This document shows, in pieces, positions 10,705 through 21,349 of a stretch of DNA of 64,000 nt. Where the stretch lies: contig JAQVMT010000001.1 of the NCBI GenBank assembly GCA_028703495.1, forward strand, positions 215,117 to 279,116. Reading direction: 5' to 3'. The translations under genes and the position numbers were made by a program. Numbering within the stretch: position 1 is the first letter of the stretch; each line of letters starts with the position of its first letter. The notes under the pieces are model-generated. The model was not told the DNA's origin and ran no database searches. It saw only the letters and a list, made by a program, of their open reading frames with translations. This DNA is from Clostridia bacterium. GTDB taxonomy: Bacteria > Bacillota > Clostridia > Christensenellales > CAG-314.

Positions 10705-11007
10705 ATGGAATACGTAGAAATTATCAAAAACTTTTTGGATTCGGAGCAAAGATTGAAGGATTATCCTGCCAAGAGGAAGATGCAGGTTGCATGCTTGTTT
10801 TATTTGGCGACCAAGTTCGAACCCGACAGGAAATACAAAGAAATCGAAATCAATATGATATTGAAAAAGTGGAACACCTTCGGCGACCACGCGACCTTGC
10901 GCCGAGATATGATCGATGCCAAGATAATGCAAAGAACGGACGACTGTCGCGAGTATTGGTTGGCAAATCCTCAACCGACGCCCGCCGATTTGGGCTTTGA
11001 GTTTTGA
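10705..11007 (+). CDS. DUF2087-domain protein
   Basis: FLDSEQRLKDYPAKRKMQVACLFYLATKFEPDRKYKEIEINMILKKW...LRRDMIDAKIMQRT; GGAGG RBS. Confidence 0.75.
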   Translation: MEYVEIIKNFLDSEQRLKDYPAKRKMQVACLFYLATKFEPDRKYKEIEINMILKKWNTFGDHATLRRDMIDAKIMQRTDDCREYWLANPQPTPADLGFEF

Positions 11008-11251
11008 TGCACCGATTGTCGGCGCGCCCCTATTCGATTGTGCAAGTAATTTGCCATAGCTTTGTTTGAGCCGCATACCCGTGCTTATAAGATAGTATTT
11101 GGGTAGAGAATACTAATCATTTAACCGTCTACCGAATTAGATTGTGCGTGCTAGTTATCTGCACAAGCTTTGCTTGAGTTGTAAACCTTGGCTTGTAATA
11201 TCGAATTCGCATATTCAAATACGTATTTACAGAAAACGTTAATAATAATTT

Positions 11252-11286
11252 AAAAGGACTGTTGCATTCACGGCAACAGTCCTTTT
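11252..11286 (-). terminator. Intrinsic terminator for the 2747-aa protein gene (probably bidirectional)
   Basis: AAAAGGACTGTTGC-ATTCACG-GCAACAGTCCTTTT, 14-bp perfect stem. Confidence 0.9.
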
Positions 11287-11341
11287 TCGCATTAGGGCAA
11301 CGCGCTAAAAGCAACGTTACCCAATCACATCGGGAATAAGC

Positions 11342-14300
11342 CTATCCGACGATTGTCGGAACTTGTTTATCCTCGGGTAAAACCGCGAATTGATCGGCTG
11401 TATTATCTACGTCGTTTGCTTGGGGGTTTACGACTTCGCCGTCCTCGTTGACCTCGCAACGAACGGTAAAGAAGCTACTCCAAATCATGTTGTAGTAATG
11501 TGCGCCAAGGTAGGGGTGATAGATCGTCAATTCTCTTGTCATATCTTCCATATAGCAATCGAAGTTTGCGTAGTAGTAAGAGTAATCCTTGTTGTATTGA
11601 CATTCCAACGTAGGAGCCTCAAACGACGTAAATACATAGGTCGAAAGAGCGGGAGTATTGAAGAATGCCTTATCGCCTATTGTTTTGAGGTTGGAAGGCA
11701 AAGTGACTTTTTCCAAATATACGTTATTTCTGAATGCGTTAGCCGCAATCTTTAAGACACTTTCGGGTACAACAAACTCAACATCGGTCTTTTCGCGTGA
11801 GTAGAATAGGAGAACCGACATATCGGAGTTGTATAAAACGCCGTCAACATACTTAAAGTAAACGTTTTTGGAGGAAACGTTAATGCTTTCGATGGCTTCG
11901 CAACCATAGAACACGTTAGAGAATCCGAAGTCACCTGTTTTCTTTGAAATGGTAATGTTTTTGATGGCGGAATTTGCGAACGCTTTAGAGCCAATGTACT
12001 TGATACTGTTAGTCAATACCAGGTTTTCAATTGCTGTTCTCATAAAGGCTTGATCCATGATTTCGGTAACACCGCCGAAGTCTACGCTCTTAAGGTTTAT
12101 TGCGCCTGTGAAAGCGTTAACGGATAAGGTATTAAGGCTATTTGAAAGCACAACGCCCTGTAGCAGCTCTTTGGAGGAAAGGTATCCGGTTGTGTTGTAC
12201 AAGATTGCGCCGTTTCCGTAAGTAACAAGAGCCGTAAGGAGTTTATTAGAGCAAGAGAAAGCATAGTCGTCCATTTCGATAACACTATCGGGCATAATGT
12301 AAATGCCGTCGAAGTCCCATCCGTCGGGCTGTCTGTAAACTCTTGTCATCTCTGCGTTATAAAGTACGTTGTATTCGTCGTTAACGAGATATTCGTTAGC
12401 CTCGCCTGCCGTAAACATAGAAAGCTTCGGGCAGTTATTAAACGCACCGCTTCCGATATATTCAACGTTTCCGTTAAAGGTAACCGAAGCAAGGTTGGGG
12501 TTGGTTTGGAAGGCTTTTCCGTCGATAGCTCCGATATTGCCGTTGAAGGTTACGGTTTCCAAGCATTCGGAAGCTACAAACGCATAGCCATCGATCAAGT
12601 CGATATCCGCATCGATTACAAGGTTCTTGATAAGATATAGATATGCCATATCCTTACCGTCGGAGCTTCCGATAGAAGCAACATGACCGTCGAGGTAGAA
12701 TTCCTCGAGAGCAGGCAAATTCCACAGCACATTTGATATATCGAGGTTATTAGAGTGAATTGTGATCTTTTTGAGCGAGCTGCAAGCAGAAAGCGAATTT
12801 CCATAAAGCAGGGTAACCGTATCGGGAATTTCGATTTGCTCTATACCCGAGAGATTGAACACGCTGCCCCAAATTTGCTTCAAGCCATAAGGCAGCTCAA
12901 TCGATTTCAAGCTTGTACAGGACAAGAACACGCTGTTTTTAAGAATTTGCAGGTCCTTGCTCAATACAACTTCATTAAGAGCACCGCAGTTGCTGAAAGC
13001 TTTATTGCCGATTGTTGTTACGCCGTCGTTCATAATAACCTTTTGGAGCGATGTACAATCGGAGAAAGCTTCGTCCGCAACTTCCTTAACCGTGCTCGAG
13101 AATACGATCGATCGCAACGAGGTATTACCCCTGAATGCGGTGGAAATGGTGGTAACGCCTTCGGGGATAACTAAGTCGATTTCCTCGCCGTAGTATGCCA
13201 AAAGCACGCCGTCGATGATTACATAGTTGCTGACTTCCGAGATGTAAGCAGCGTAGTTAGCCCAGTTGTCGAAAGCCACATACTCATCGCCGTAGGCTTC
13301 GGGAACATAGATCTTAAAGTTTTCGGCAACGTTTGCAAATACGTTTACGCCAATTGTCGGAGGAACTTTTCCTTCGAACGTTACGGATTCGAGAGCAGTG
13401 CAGTTTGCAAACGCACCATCGTCCAGCGAAGTCAAGTCGCTGTTGAACGTGATTGCTCTAAGAGCGGTGCAGCCTGCAAAAGCCGATGCGCTGATGTTTT
13501 GAACATCGCGGAGGTAAACCTGGAACAAAGCGGTACAGCCTTCGAATGAGGACGCTCCGATAGAGGTAAGGAAAGAATAGGTATTGATTTCCTGGATTGT
13601 CGTGTTGTCCTTAAAGGCATTATCTCCGATCGCCGTGATTCCCGCGGGGACCAGAACCCTTGTAGCTTCTCCCGTATATTCCGTCAAGACTCCTTCGTTT
13701 ACGGTGAAGTCCTTCATGGAGTATACAAGTTGCGAGTAGTCGGGCATAAAGTTGTCACCGAATCCCGCCCAAGCTGCTACGTAAGCATCGTATGCTTCTT
13801 CCTTAACGTAGACGACAAGGTTATTTCTGATATAGCAGAAGAAAGCGAATTGGGTTAACGTGGGAGGATTTGTTCCGCCCATAGTGATTTGTTCAAGGTC
13901 GTTGTAGGTAAACGCCTGTCCGCCGATAGTGGTAATGCTTGCAGGCAGATAGATGGATTCCAAACTCGTGAACATAAAACAGCTGAAGCCCAATGTGGTC
14001 ATCGTTTCCGAAAGTCTTACGTTTTCGATTGACGTACAGTTGTAGAAAGTATAGTCGGGAACGGATTTAAGCAAACCATCGACGAAAGTTACGTTTCTAA
14101 GCGATACACAATCGTAGAAGACATAAGTTCCCATAGAGGATACGCCCGAAGGTATGATAACCTCTGTTATCTTTGCACAATTACGGAAGGCTCCCGTACC
14201 TATTGTGGTTACGGATGCGGGGATAACGAAGTTGTTCAATTGCGAGCAGTTCATAAAGGCTTGCGCTCCGATAGTCACAAGTGACTCGGGGAATACTATT

Positions 14301-17300
14301 TTTTCTATATTGACGCAGCCTGCGAATGACGATTTGCCGATGGAAACAAGCTTGTCGTGGAATACGACACCCGTAACCGTCAGATTGTTTTCAAACACGT
14401 TATCGCCGATAGAAGTAACCTTGTCGGGGATTACGATTACGCCGCCTTCGCCTGCGTAAGCAATCAATTTACCGCCAACGATCTCGAATTCGGATTCTTT
14501 AAGTAAATTTTTGTATTCGTTCCAATTGGAATAAGCGACGTAAGTATCGATTGATCCGATAGGAACGTAAATTACAAGATTTTCCTTGCAAGTATCGAAT
14601 ACGCCCGTGCCGATTGCACAAGGATCGGAAGTATTAAACGATACATCGTAAAGATTTGCACAGCCCTTGAATGCACCGTCTTTGATTTCCTTTACACATT
14701 CGGGAATACTCAAAACCGTCAGCCCTTCGCAGCCCTCGAATGCGTTAAGTCCGATTGACTCGATACGTGTAAAATCGATATCGGTTACCGCGGTATTTGA
14801 AAATGCTCCTTCGCCTATAATTTCTACAGATGCAGGGAAGGTTATCAAAGTACTCGTGCCGGCATACCTTGTAAGCACGTTTCCTTCAATGGTGTATCCC
14901 TCCATAGTTTTTACAATAGATGCGTAGGACGAGAATACGGATTGAGCTAAGTAGAAAGTCTTGGCTTCCTCGTTAACAACCCAAATCGTCAAATTATTTA
15001 CCGATGCGAACAAGCCGCCTCCGATAATTGTCATATTCGAACTCATAAAGTCTATTGCCTTAAGGTTACTGCAAAGGTAGAATACCATCTGTCCCATTGA
15101 TTCGACCGACGCGGGAATAATGATTCTATCCAAAGATGAGCATACGCCGAAAGCCTGTCTGTCGATTGAAATCAAGGTATCGGGTAAAATGACTCTCGTA
15201 AGGTTAGTGCAGTTATGGAAGGCTTGAACACCGATTGAAGTAATTTTTGTGTTACTCATATCGATTGAAGTAAGAGCTGTATTATTGGCAAATACCAATT
15301 CTGCGATCGAAGTGATTGAATCGGGCAGAACAACGTCGCCGCCCAAACCTCTGTATTCCACCAATACGCCGTTTTTGACGACATACTCCAATTCAAACAA
15401 CAAGCTCTCATATGCTTTCCAGCTGTCGTTTGCTAAATATCTGTCTTTGGTATCAACGGGAATATTGACCACAAAGCCTTCGGCGGTGCCATCGAACACG
15501 TCAGCTCCGATTACAGGTGCTTCCTTTGTGACCAAGGTAATTTCGCCTAAAGCCGAGCAATTTTTGAAGGCATTGTCGCCTATCGATTGAAGGGTATCGG
15601 CAACGAATTTGACTTCCGACAGAGCGGTGCAGCCCTCGAAGGCCGATGCGCCGATGTTTACGGTGTCATACATAGTGACGGATGTTATGGCGGTATTGTC
15701 CTTGAAGGCGTTTTCGCCAATAGTCTTTATACCGGCGGGAATCTTCACCTTTGTATCGGTTCCCAGATATCCCGTAAGTGCGCCGTTTTCGATAGTGAAT
15801 ACATCCTCGAGCTTCGTTATTCTCGATTTATACGGCGTCAGCATACCATAGTTATAGAATGTGTCATAACCGGCGGCGGGAACATAAATAGGAACGGTCG
15901 TTGCAACGCCCGTGAACATACCTCCACCCAAAGTAGTGAAGTTTACATTCCAAAACACGATCATTTCAAGTGCCTTGCAATTATTCCAAGTTACGTGGCT
16001 GATGTTTTCCACACCGGCGGGGATTGAAGCATACTTTAGAGCACTACAGCCCGCCCAAACCTGCGTTCCGATAGTTTTAAGAGATTCGGGAAGTACGCAG
16101 TATTCCAATACGGTACAATTTCTAAACGCCGTATCGCCGATAGCCGTACAGCCTTCATTGATAACGACGGTCTTTAGAAAGGAACCTGCCGATGTAAAGG
16201 CGTTTTTGCCTATGGAAGTTACGCTCGAAGGAACGATAACGTCGGCAGCTTTTCCGGTATAAGTAACCAATACTCCGTCAACGATAGTAAAACCTTCGGT
16301 ATTTTCGGGATCCTCGGGATCCTCGGGCTCCTCGGCGGGGGCGCCAAAGTTAATGGAATAGAGGCTTGCGTTATAGGCGTAGTCCTGCAAATACAGCACA
16401 AGAACGTCGTCGATAAGCAAGGGCTTCAACTCGGTGAAATCTATGGAAATATTCCAGGATTCACCGGAACCTTCGGTAACGATAGGCAGAGGATAATCGT
16501 AAATAGAAGTGATTGTTCCGTCCTCTTTCATCGTATAAAGCTGCATATCCATTAAGTAGAAGTTGTCGTATGCCTGCACAATCAAGGAGGACTGATCGTC
16601 CAATTCAATAATTGTTGCTCCGTTGAGTGTGGGAGCTTCCATATCGATGTAGATCGGGAAGGAATAGCTTTGGGCACACTGTTCGCCGTTTAAGTAAGCG
16701 GTAAGAGTGACAGTAATTTCTTGGTTGTTAGCTAGTCCGAGAGTATATGGCATAATCTCGAGCAAGTCGTATGATGCAATAATTTCACCTGACGTAGTAT
16801 TGTAATAGGTTTTGGTTTTATTGCTCACGGTGGTAGTCCATATTTCGTCACCGCTCCAGGTATCGGTAATTGTGTAAGTCATGTAATCCACATTTCTGAG
16901 CAAGCCGAACTGAACGCAGTAGAGTTGTGTCATAGCTCCGCTAAGCTCGGACAGAGCGGATTTTTCCAAGCTTGCTTCAACCTTACTGAAGCCTTCGGGG
17001 AGAGTGTATGGGTATGCTCCCAAAGGAAGCAGGTATTGGGATTGATAAAGTCCCAAAGGAGTCAAGGGATACAGCTGGGCGGTTTGCTCGGAGTAATAAT
17101 CCTCGTCGAACACGGGAACATCTTCCCAATCGCCGTAAAACGCCAACCAAGGAATGGACAGGTCCACGCCTTCGACAGCCGTTAGCTTTACAAAACCTTC
17201 TACATACATTCCGTTTTCAAAGGTTGCATCGATGTATTTCTTTTCGGAATCGGCAAGAGTAACCACGATTTTAAGCGCGGCTGTTTGTCCCGCGGCAACC

Positions 17301-19585
17301 GTAACATAACCGTTTTCCAAAGCTCCGTTTACAACGGATACTGCGGTCGTTCCTTCTGTCAGCATATAAGCCAAGCCGTCAACCGTAACCCCATCGGTCG
17401 ATGAGTCGGTCATAACAACGGTGTTTATATAATACGTCAAGTCGATATCGCCGAAGTTGACGATATTGAAATTCAAGGTATAAACGCCGGATTTGGATTC
17501 GTCATCGCCCAATTCCATTTTCGGCCTTGCTTTATCCGTAACGGACAAGACTGCGGTGGTATTCAAGGCATCTTCCAAGCAGGCGACACCTGCGCCCTGT
17601 TTGCGAATAAGTGCGGGATTGCCGTTAACGTCGTACGCGCTCGATGCCGTGGACATCAAGAGAGCGTAAACCATATTCTGTATTTCCTTGTCGGACAGTC
17701 CCGACGTCTTTTCGCTTAAATACTGTCTTAAAGCCGTAGTAACGCCCGTAATATTGGGAGCTGCCATACTCGTACCGCTCATCGATGCGTATCCGCCGAT
17801 TACTGACGAATAGATAGATTCACCGAAGCTTACGATTTCGGGCTTTATGGACAAGTCGTTGATGGGTCCCCAAGAGGAGAAGTCGGACATTTCGTATACG
17901 CCGTTGTCCTTATCGATAACAATGGATCCATTGGAGTTTTCTGCCAAAACCGAGCCTTTATTCAAAGTGATTGAAGCCGAGGGTATAACCAGGTTTGCAA
18001 TCTGCATGGTTATTTTGCCCGAAGTATTATTGAATACGATACATCCGATCGCGCCGTGATCTGCGGCGTATTGCTGTTTCAATTCAAAGCTTATGCTACC
18101 GCGCTTTACGAGTACGATTTTGCCCGATACGTCCAGTCCCTCATAATCGGCTTCCTCGCCACCGTTGGGAACAAAGACATATTCCAATTCCACTTTAGAA
18201 TTGTTGCCGAGCAAGCTTCCGAAGAAGTTATAGTATTCGGAGTCGGCGTTAACCGCGTTATTGAAGAAGATTCTGTCGGATACTTCCACGTTTCCGTCGG
18301 CAGTTAGGTAATAGGTTGCGGTTGTATTTATGGATGCGACCGAAAAGGCTTGAGAATAGGAGGAGCTTGACGAAATAACTCCGTTGTCGGGGTTGGATGT
18401 CAGATTTCCGCCGTAGTTGCTTTGCAAGCCGCTGTTATAGGAATTGCCCGCAGATACACAGAGCGTGATTCCCACGCTGTCGACCAACTCGTATATTTCG
18501 TTGATGAAAAGATAGTCCTCGCCTCTTTCGTAGGAGAATCCGCACGGAGAGCCCAAGCTCATATTAATGGAATCGACACCCAACATAATCGCGTCGCCCA
18601 ATGCTTGAATCACTCTTGAGGTATAGCCTGTACCGGAGTTTGTGAATACCTTCATAATGGCAAGCTGCGCGTTGGGAACGACTCCCGTAACCTCATCGTC
18701 ATCGCCCGCAAGTATTCCTGCGACGTGTGTTCCGTGAGGATTAGCCGCGTAAACGTCTGCATCGTTGTCACCATAGTCGTACGAGAAAGGAATTTTGGAG
18801 CTTATGTAACGTCCATTGATGCCCAACTGCGCCATAGCGGCAGTTATTTGCTCGTAGGTGTAAGCAACTTCGGTAAGCTCTCCCGCAAACGCGGAATGAG
18901 TGTAATCGATACCTGTATCGAGAATGGCTACGATTTTGCCTTCACCTTGGTATTCGGTAAGGTTTTCAAAGATTCCCGATCCGTTGTCGATGGTTGTAAA
19001 GTCGTAGACTGTGTCAGGAGCGGCGTATTCTTCGGATATAACCACTCTTTCCACGCCGTTAATGTTTTCCAAAGCCTCGATGTCGCCGTAGTTGACCACA
19101 GCGGAGAAGCCGTTAAGCAGATCCGTATATTCGAAGCCGTATTCAATGTTGATTTTTGCAGAGGATATACGTGCCTTTACGCGTGCCTGCTCGATTAAAA
19201 AAGCATTTTCCAAAGCAACGGCTTCGTCACTTACTTTGTATTCGGTAATATCGGTATAAACCGATTGACTCTGATAATGAGAAAGCAGAGATTGACCGTT
19301 GATAACGACGATAACCTCTACCGAATCGGTCTCGGCAAGCGATCCGGATTCGATAAGCAAGTCGGAGTTTAAATAGCTTGTCAGTATTTTCTCCATATCG
19401 CTACTGTCATATTCTTTCGTAATATCATTCAACGTCAGTTGAGTTATCTTACTGTCGGTAGATATTTGCGTTTCCGATTTGTTCACGATTGTGTTGTCGG
19501 GAGTTTGTCTGACCGAACAACCGCAAATAACCAACACGGCACTGAGCATCAGTATCAATAGCAGCATTAGATTTTTGTTTTTCAT
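11342..19585 (-). CDS. Giant lipoprotein: S8 subtilisin-family protease with PA domain fused to BspA-like LRR_5 repeats
   Basis: Lipobox VICGC; AILDTGIDYTHSAF (D), PHGTHVAGILAG (H), MSGTSMAAPN (S); PA-like YEGLDVSGKIVLVKRG; long array of IG..AF..C..L..I LRR units. Confidence 0.92.
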   Translation of the reverse strand: MKNKNLMLLLILMLSAVLVICGCSVRQTPDNTIVNKSETQISTDSKITQLTLNDITKEYDSSDMEKILTSYLNSDLLIESGSLAETDSVEVIVVINGQSLLSHYQSQSVYTDITEYKVSDEAVALENAFLIEQARVKARISSAKINIEYGFEYTDLLNGFSAVVNYGDIEALENINGVERVVISEEYAAPDTVYDFTTIDNGSGIFENLTEYQGEGKIVAILDTGIDYTHSAFAGELTEVAYTYEQITAAMAQLGINGRYISSKIPFSYDYGDNDADVYAANPHGTHVAGILAGDDDEVTGVVPNAQLAIMKVFTNSGTGYTSRVIQALGDAIMLGVDSINMSLGSPCGFSYERGEDYLFINEIYELVDSVGITLCVSAGNSYNSGLQSNYGGNLTSNPDNGVISSSSSYSQAFSVASINTTATYYLTADGNVEVSDRIFFNNAVNADSEYYNFFGSLLGNNSKVELEYVFVPNGGEEADYEGLDVSGKIVLVKRGSISFELKQQYAADHGAIGCIVFNNTSGKITMQIANLVIPSASITLNKGSVLAENSNGSIVIDKDNGVYEMSDFSSWGPINDLSIKPEIVSFGESIYSSVIGGYASMSGTSMAAPNITGVTTALRQYLSEKTSGLSDKEIQNMVYALLMSTASSAYDVNGNPALIRKQGAGVACLEDALNTTAVLSVTDKARPKMELGDDESKSGVYTLNFNIVNFGDIDLTYYINTVVMTDSSTDGVTVDGLAYMLTEGTTAVSVVNGALENGYVTVAAGQTAALKIVVTLADSEKKYIDATFENGMYVEGFVKLTAVEGVDLSIPWLAFYGDWEDVPVFDEDYYSEQTAQLYPLTPLGLYQSQYLLPLGAYPYTLPEGFSKVEASLEKSALSELSGAMTQLYCVQFGLLRNVDYMTYTITDTWSGDEIWTTTVSNKTKTYYNTTSGEIIASYDLLEIMPYTLGLANNQEITVTLTAYLNGEQCAQSYSFPIYIDMEAPTLNGATIIELDDQSSLIVQAYDNFYLMDMQLYTMKEDGTITSIYDYPLPIVTEGSGESWNISIDFTELKPLLIDDVLVLYLQDYAYNASLYSINFGAPAEEPEDPEDPENTEGFTIVDGVLVTYTGKAADVIVPSSVTSIGKNAFTSAGSFLKTVVINEGCTAIGDTAFRNCTVLEYCVLPESLKTIGTQVWAGCSALKYASIPAGVENISHVTWNNCKALEMIVFWNVNFTTLGGGMFTGVATTVPIYVPAAGYDTFYNYGMLTPYKSRITKLEDVFTIENGALTGYLGTDTKVKIPAGIKTIGENAFKDNTAITSVTMYDTVNIGASAFEGCTALSEVKFVADTLQSIGDNAFKNCSALGEITLVTKEAPVIGADVFDGTAEGFVVNIPVDTKDRYLANDSWKAYESLLFELEYVVKNGVLVEYRGLGGDVVLPDSITSIAELVFANNTALTSIDMSNTKITSIGVQAFHNCTNLTRVILPDTLISIDRQAFGVCSSLDRIIIPASVESMGQMVFYLCSNLKAIDFMSSNMTIIGGGLFASVNNLTIWVVNEEAKTFYLAQSVFSSYASIVKTMEGYTIEGNVLTRYAGTSTLITFPASVEIIGEGAFSNTAVTDIDFTRIESIGLNAFEGCEGLTVLSIPECVKEIKDGAFKGCANLYDVSFNTSDPCAIGTGVFDTCKENLVIYVPIGSIDTYVAYSNWNEYKNLLKESEFEIVGGKLIAYAGEGGVIVIPDKVTSIGDNVFENNLTVTGVVFHDKLVSIGKSSFAGCVNIEKIVFPESLVTIGAQAFMNCSQLNNFVIPASVTTIGTGAFRNCAKITEVIIPSGVSSMGTYVFYDCVSLRNVTFVDGLLKSVPDYTFYNCTSIENVRLSETMTTLGFSCFMFTSLESIYLPASITTIGGQAFTYNDLEQITMGGTNPPTLTQFAFFCYIRNNLVVYVKEEAYDAYVAAWAGFGDNFMPDYSQLVYSMKDFTVNEGVLTEYTGEATRVLVPAGITAIGDNAFKDNTTIQEINTYSFLTSIGASSFEGCTALFQVYLRDVQNISASAFAGCTALRAITFNSDLTSLDDGAFANCTALESVTFEGKVPPTIGVNVFANVAENFKIYVPEAYGDEYVAFDNWANYAAYISEVSNYVIIDGVLLAYYGEEIDLVIPEGVTTISTAFRGNTSLRSIVFSSTVKEVADEAFSDCTSLQKVIMNDGVTTIGNKAFSNCGALNEVVLSKDLQILKNSVFLSCTSLKSIELPYGLKQIWGSVFNLSGIEQIEIPDTVTLLYGNSLSACSSLKKITIHSNNLDISNVLWNLPALEEFYLDGHVASIGSSDGKDMAYLYLIKNLVIDADIDLIDGYAFVASECLETVTFNGNIGAIDGKAFQTNPNLASVTFNGNVEYIGSGAFNNCPKLSMFTAGEANEYLVNDEYNVLYNAEMTRVYRQPDGWDFDGIYIMPDSVIEMDDYAFSCSNKLLTALVTYGNGAILYNTTGYLSSKELLQGVVLSNSLNTLSVNAFTGAINLKSVDFGGVTEIMDQAFMRTAIENLVLTNSIKYIGSKAFANSAIKNITISKKTGDFGFSNVFYGCEAIESINVSSKNVYFKYVDGVLYNSDMSVLLFYSREKTDVEFVVPESVLKIAANAFRNNVYLEKVTLPSNLKTIGDKAFFNTPALSTYVFTSFEAPTLECQYNKDYSYYYANFDCYMEDMTRELTIYHPYLGAHYYNMIWSSFFTVRCEVNEDGEVVNPQANDVDNTADQFAVLPEDKQVPTIVG

Positions 19586-19600
19586 TTCCTGTAACTCCTT

Positions 19601-21349
19601 TTATATTATCTTTTCGACGGCTTTTATCGCCGTTAGTGTGCTTTCGTACGCGTTAATTAACTCACGGGTACCGACTGCATTTTCGATGGATTCAATACCC
19701 TTGGCGAGTAAGCTTTGTACTTCAGCATAGTTTTCTTCGGTATACTCCTCTTTGACAAGAGAATTTACATAATTTTGAAGATCGAAGATATATCTGTTCT
19801 TTTTGTACTCCGTGGTAGCCACATCCTCCTCTTTGGTAAGTACTTTGTCCATTGCTAAAATCGCATCGGAAAGTATCTTGGAGGGCTCGGGTGCTCCGAC
19901 CGTATACGTACGCAGGTCGTTCAAAGCATCTTGGAATATGCCGACGATTGTTTGATAATCCTCGGCAAAGTACTCGTTTTCGTCGATACCGTCGAAGTAT
20001 TCGATCAAACTCGTAATTTGCTCGTACGCGACAACCTTCACAAATGCCCTAATGCCGGCGTTGGCATTTTGGAAACACTTTTCTATGGCTCTCGTTCCCA
20101 CGGCTTCCGCCATATCCGCAACAGCCTCTTTGTAAAGCGCGGTGATATCGTTCCAGTCGCTTTCGACATACCAAAATTCGATAAGACCGAAATAGAGATT
20201 ATCCAGTTCTCTTGATCTTTTGGAGTAGACATACTTGCTGAGCTCGATATCTTCTTCCATTGTCGTAACCGCTGCCATAGCTTTAACTGCATCGGTGTAG
20301 ATGGGTACGGGATAGGGCGAGCCGCCGTTGTACGAGTTCAGTTTTTCCATGCCGTTTTCATACGCGCCAACCAAAACAAGCCAATCCTCGGCAAAGTAGT
20401 CTTCTTCTACATAACCGTTGAACATCGCCCTCAATTTTGCGAATACATCGGGAATAAGCATTGCTTCTTCCTTAAACGAAGCGACTGTTTCGTCCATCTC
20501 CGCCTTGGTGTCGCAAACGCCTAAATAAAGATAGAAGTAGTCGTAGGCTTGGTTTATTGCCCTGTAGTCTTCAAAGACATAGAAGTATTTATCGAAGGCA
20601 GCCAAAAGCGAAGCTAATTCCTCGCGCTTGATTATGAGCATTTCCTCCATGATGACTTCGTATTTGCCGATGATAGTGATATCTTCGTTGATAACCGTAT
20701 TCGGATCGAATATCTCTCCGTTTATGTACCAACCGATAAACTCGTATCCGAACCGCTCTGCTTCGGGATACTCTGTGACGAAGGAATTATAGTCTACATA
20801 AGTTACAATGGTTTCGTCCAACATAACGAATGTCACGGTCATAGGAAGGGGCTTCCAAGTCGCCGTAAGCCTAATGTGCTGCACTATGGGTTGGTCGAAG
20901 TCATATGCGGATTCGGCGTCGTACCAACCTTCGAAGGAGTATCCCTTCAAAGTGGGATCTTCGGGACACTCGGCCCTTGTTCCGTACAAAACGGTTTGAT
21001 TTGCCACCTCGCTGCCACCCGAAGAATCGTAGGTTATCGTCAGATATTTTTCTTCGACAACGACATAGTCAACAGTAATCTCATATTCGCCGTAACGTAT
21101 CGTATAGGTAAACTCGCCTAGCTCGTCTGTCTTAAGACCGGAAACGAACAATTCGATCGACCTATAATCGATCTCGCTTTCGGAGTAGCGAATTAGAAAC
21201 TCATACTGCGACAAATCGGGTTTTTCACCCAGTTGAAATACGGTGGGTAATTCCAATGCCTCGATGGCGATCGCCCCGTTACCCGAACAGGAAACAATCA
21301 CTGCCGTCAATGCAATCAGAAGAACCATCAGTAAAATCCTCTTTTTCAT
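19601..21349 (-). CDS. Lipoprotein with InlB B-repeat-like (Flg_new) domains and C-terminal helical repeats
   Basis: Lipobox VIVSC; ITYDSSGGSEVANQTVLYGT...KGYSFEGWYD; FGYEFIGWYINGEIFDPNTVI; repeated EDYFAEDW.../EYFAEDY... modules. Confidence 0.85.
   Translation of the reverse strand: MKKRILLMVLLIALTAVIVSCSGNGAIAIEALELPTVFQLGEKPDLSQYEFLIRYSESEIDYRSIELFVSGLKTDELGEFTYTIRYGEYEITVDYVVVEEKYLTITYDSSGGSEVANQTVLYGTRAECPEDPTLKGYSFEGWYDAESAYDFDQPIVQHIRLTATWKPLPMTVTFVMLDETIVTYVDYNSFVTEYPEAERFGYEFIGWYINGEIFDPNTVINEDITIIGKYEVIMEEMLIIKREELASLLAAFDKYFYVFEDYRAINQAYDYFYLYLGVCDTKAEMDETVASFKEEAMLIPDVFAKLRAMFNGYVEEDYFAEDWLVLVGAYENGMEKLNSYNGGSPYPVPIYTDAVKAMAAVTTMEEDIELSKYVYSKRSRELDNLYFGLIEFWYVESDWNDITALYKEAVADMAEAVGTRAIEKCFQNANAGIRAFVKVVAYEQITSLIEYFDGIDENEYFAEDYQTIVGIFQDALNDLRTYTVGAPEPSKILSDAILAMDKVLTKEEDVATTEYKKNRYIFDLQNYVNSLVKEEYTEENYAEVQSLLAKGIESIENAVGTRELINAYESTLTAIKAVEKII

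Noticed and set aside
15587-16027. 146-aa plus-strand ORF, and many similar ORFs antisense to the 2747-aa gene
   Set aside because: Shadow ORFs of a long repetitive coding region; no RBS or recognisable motifs.
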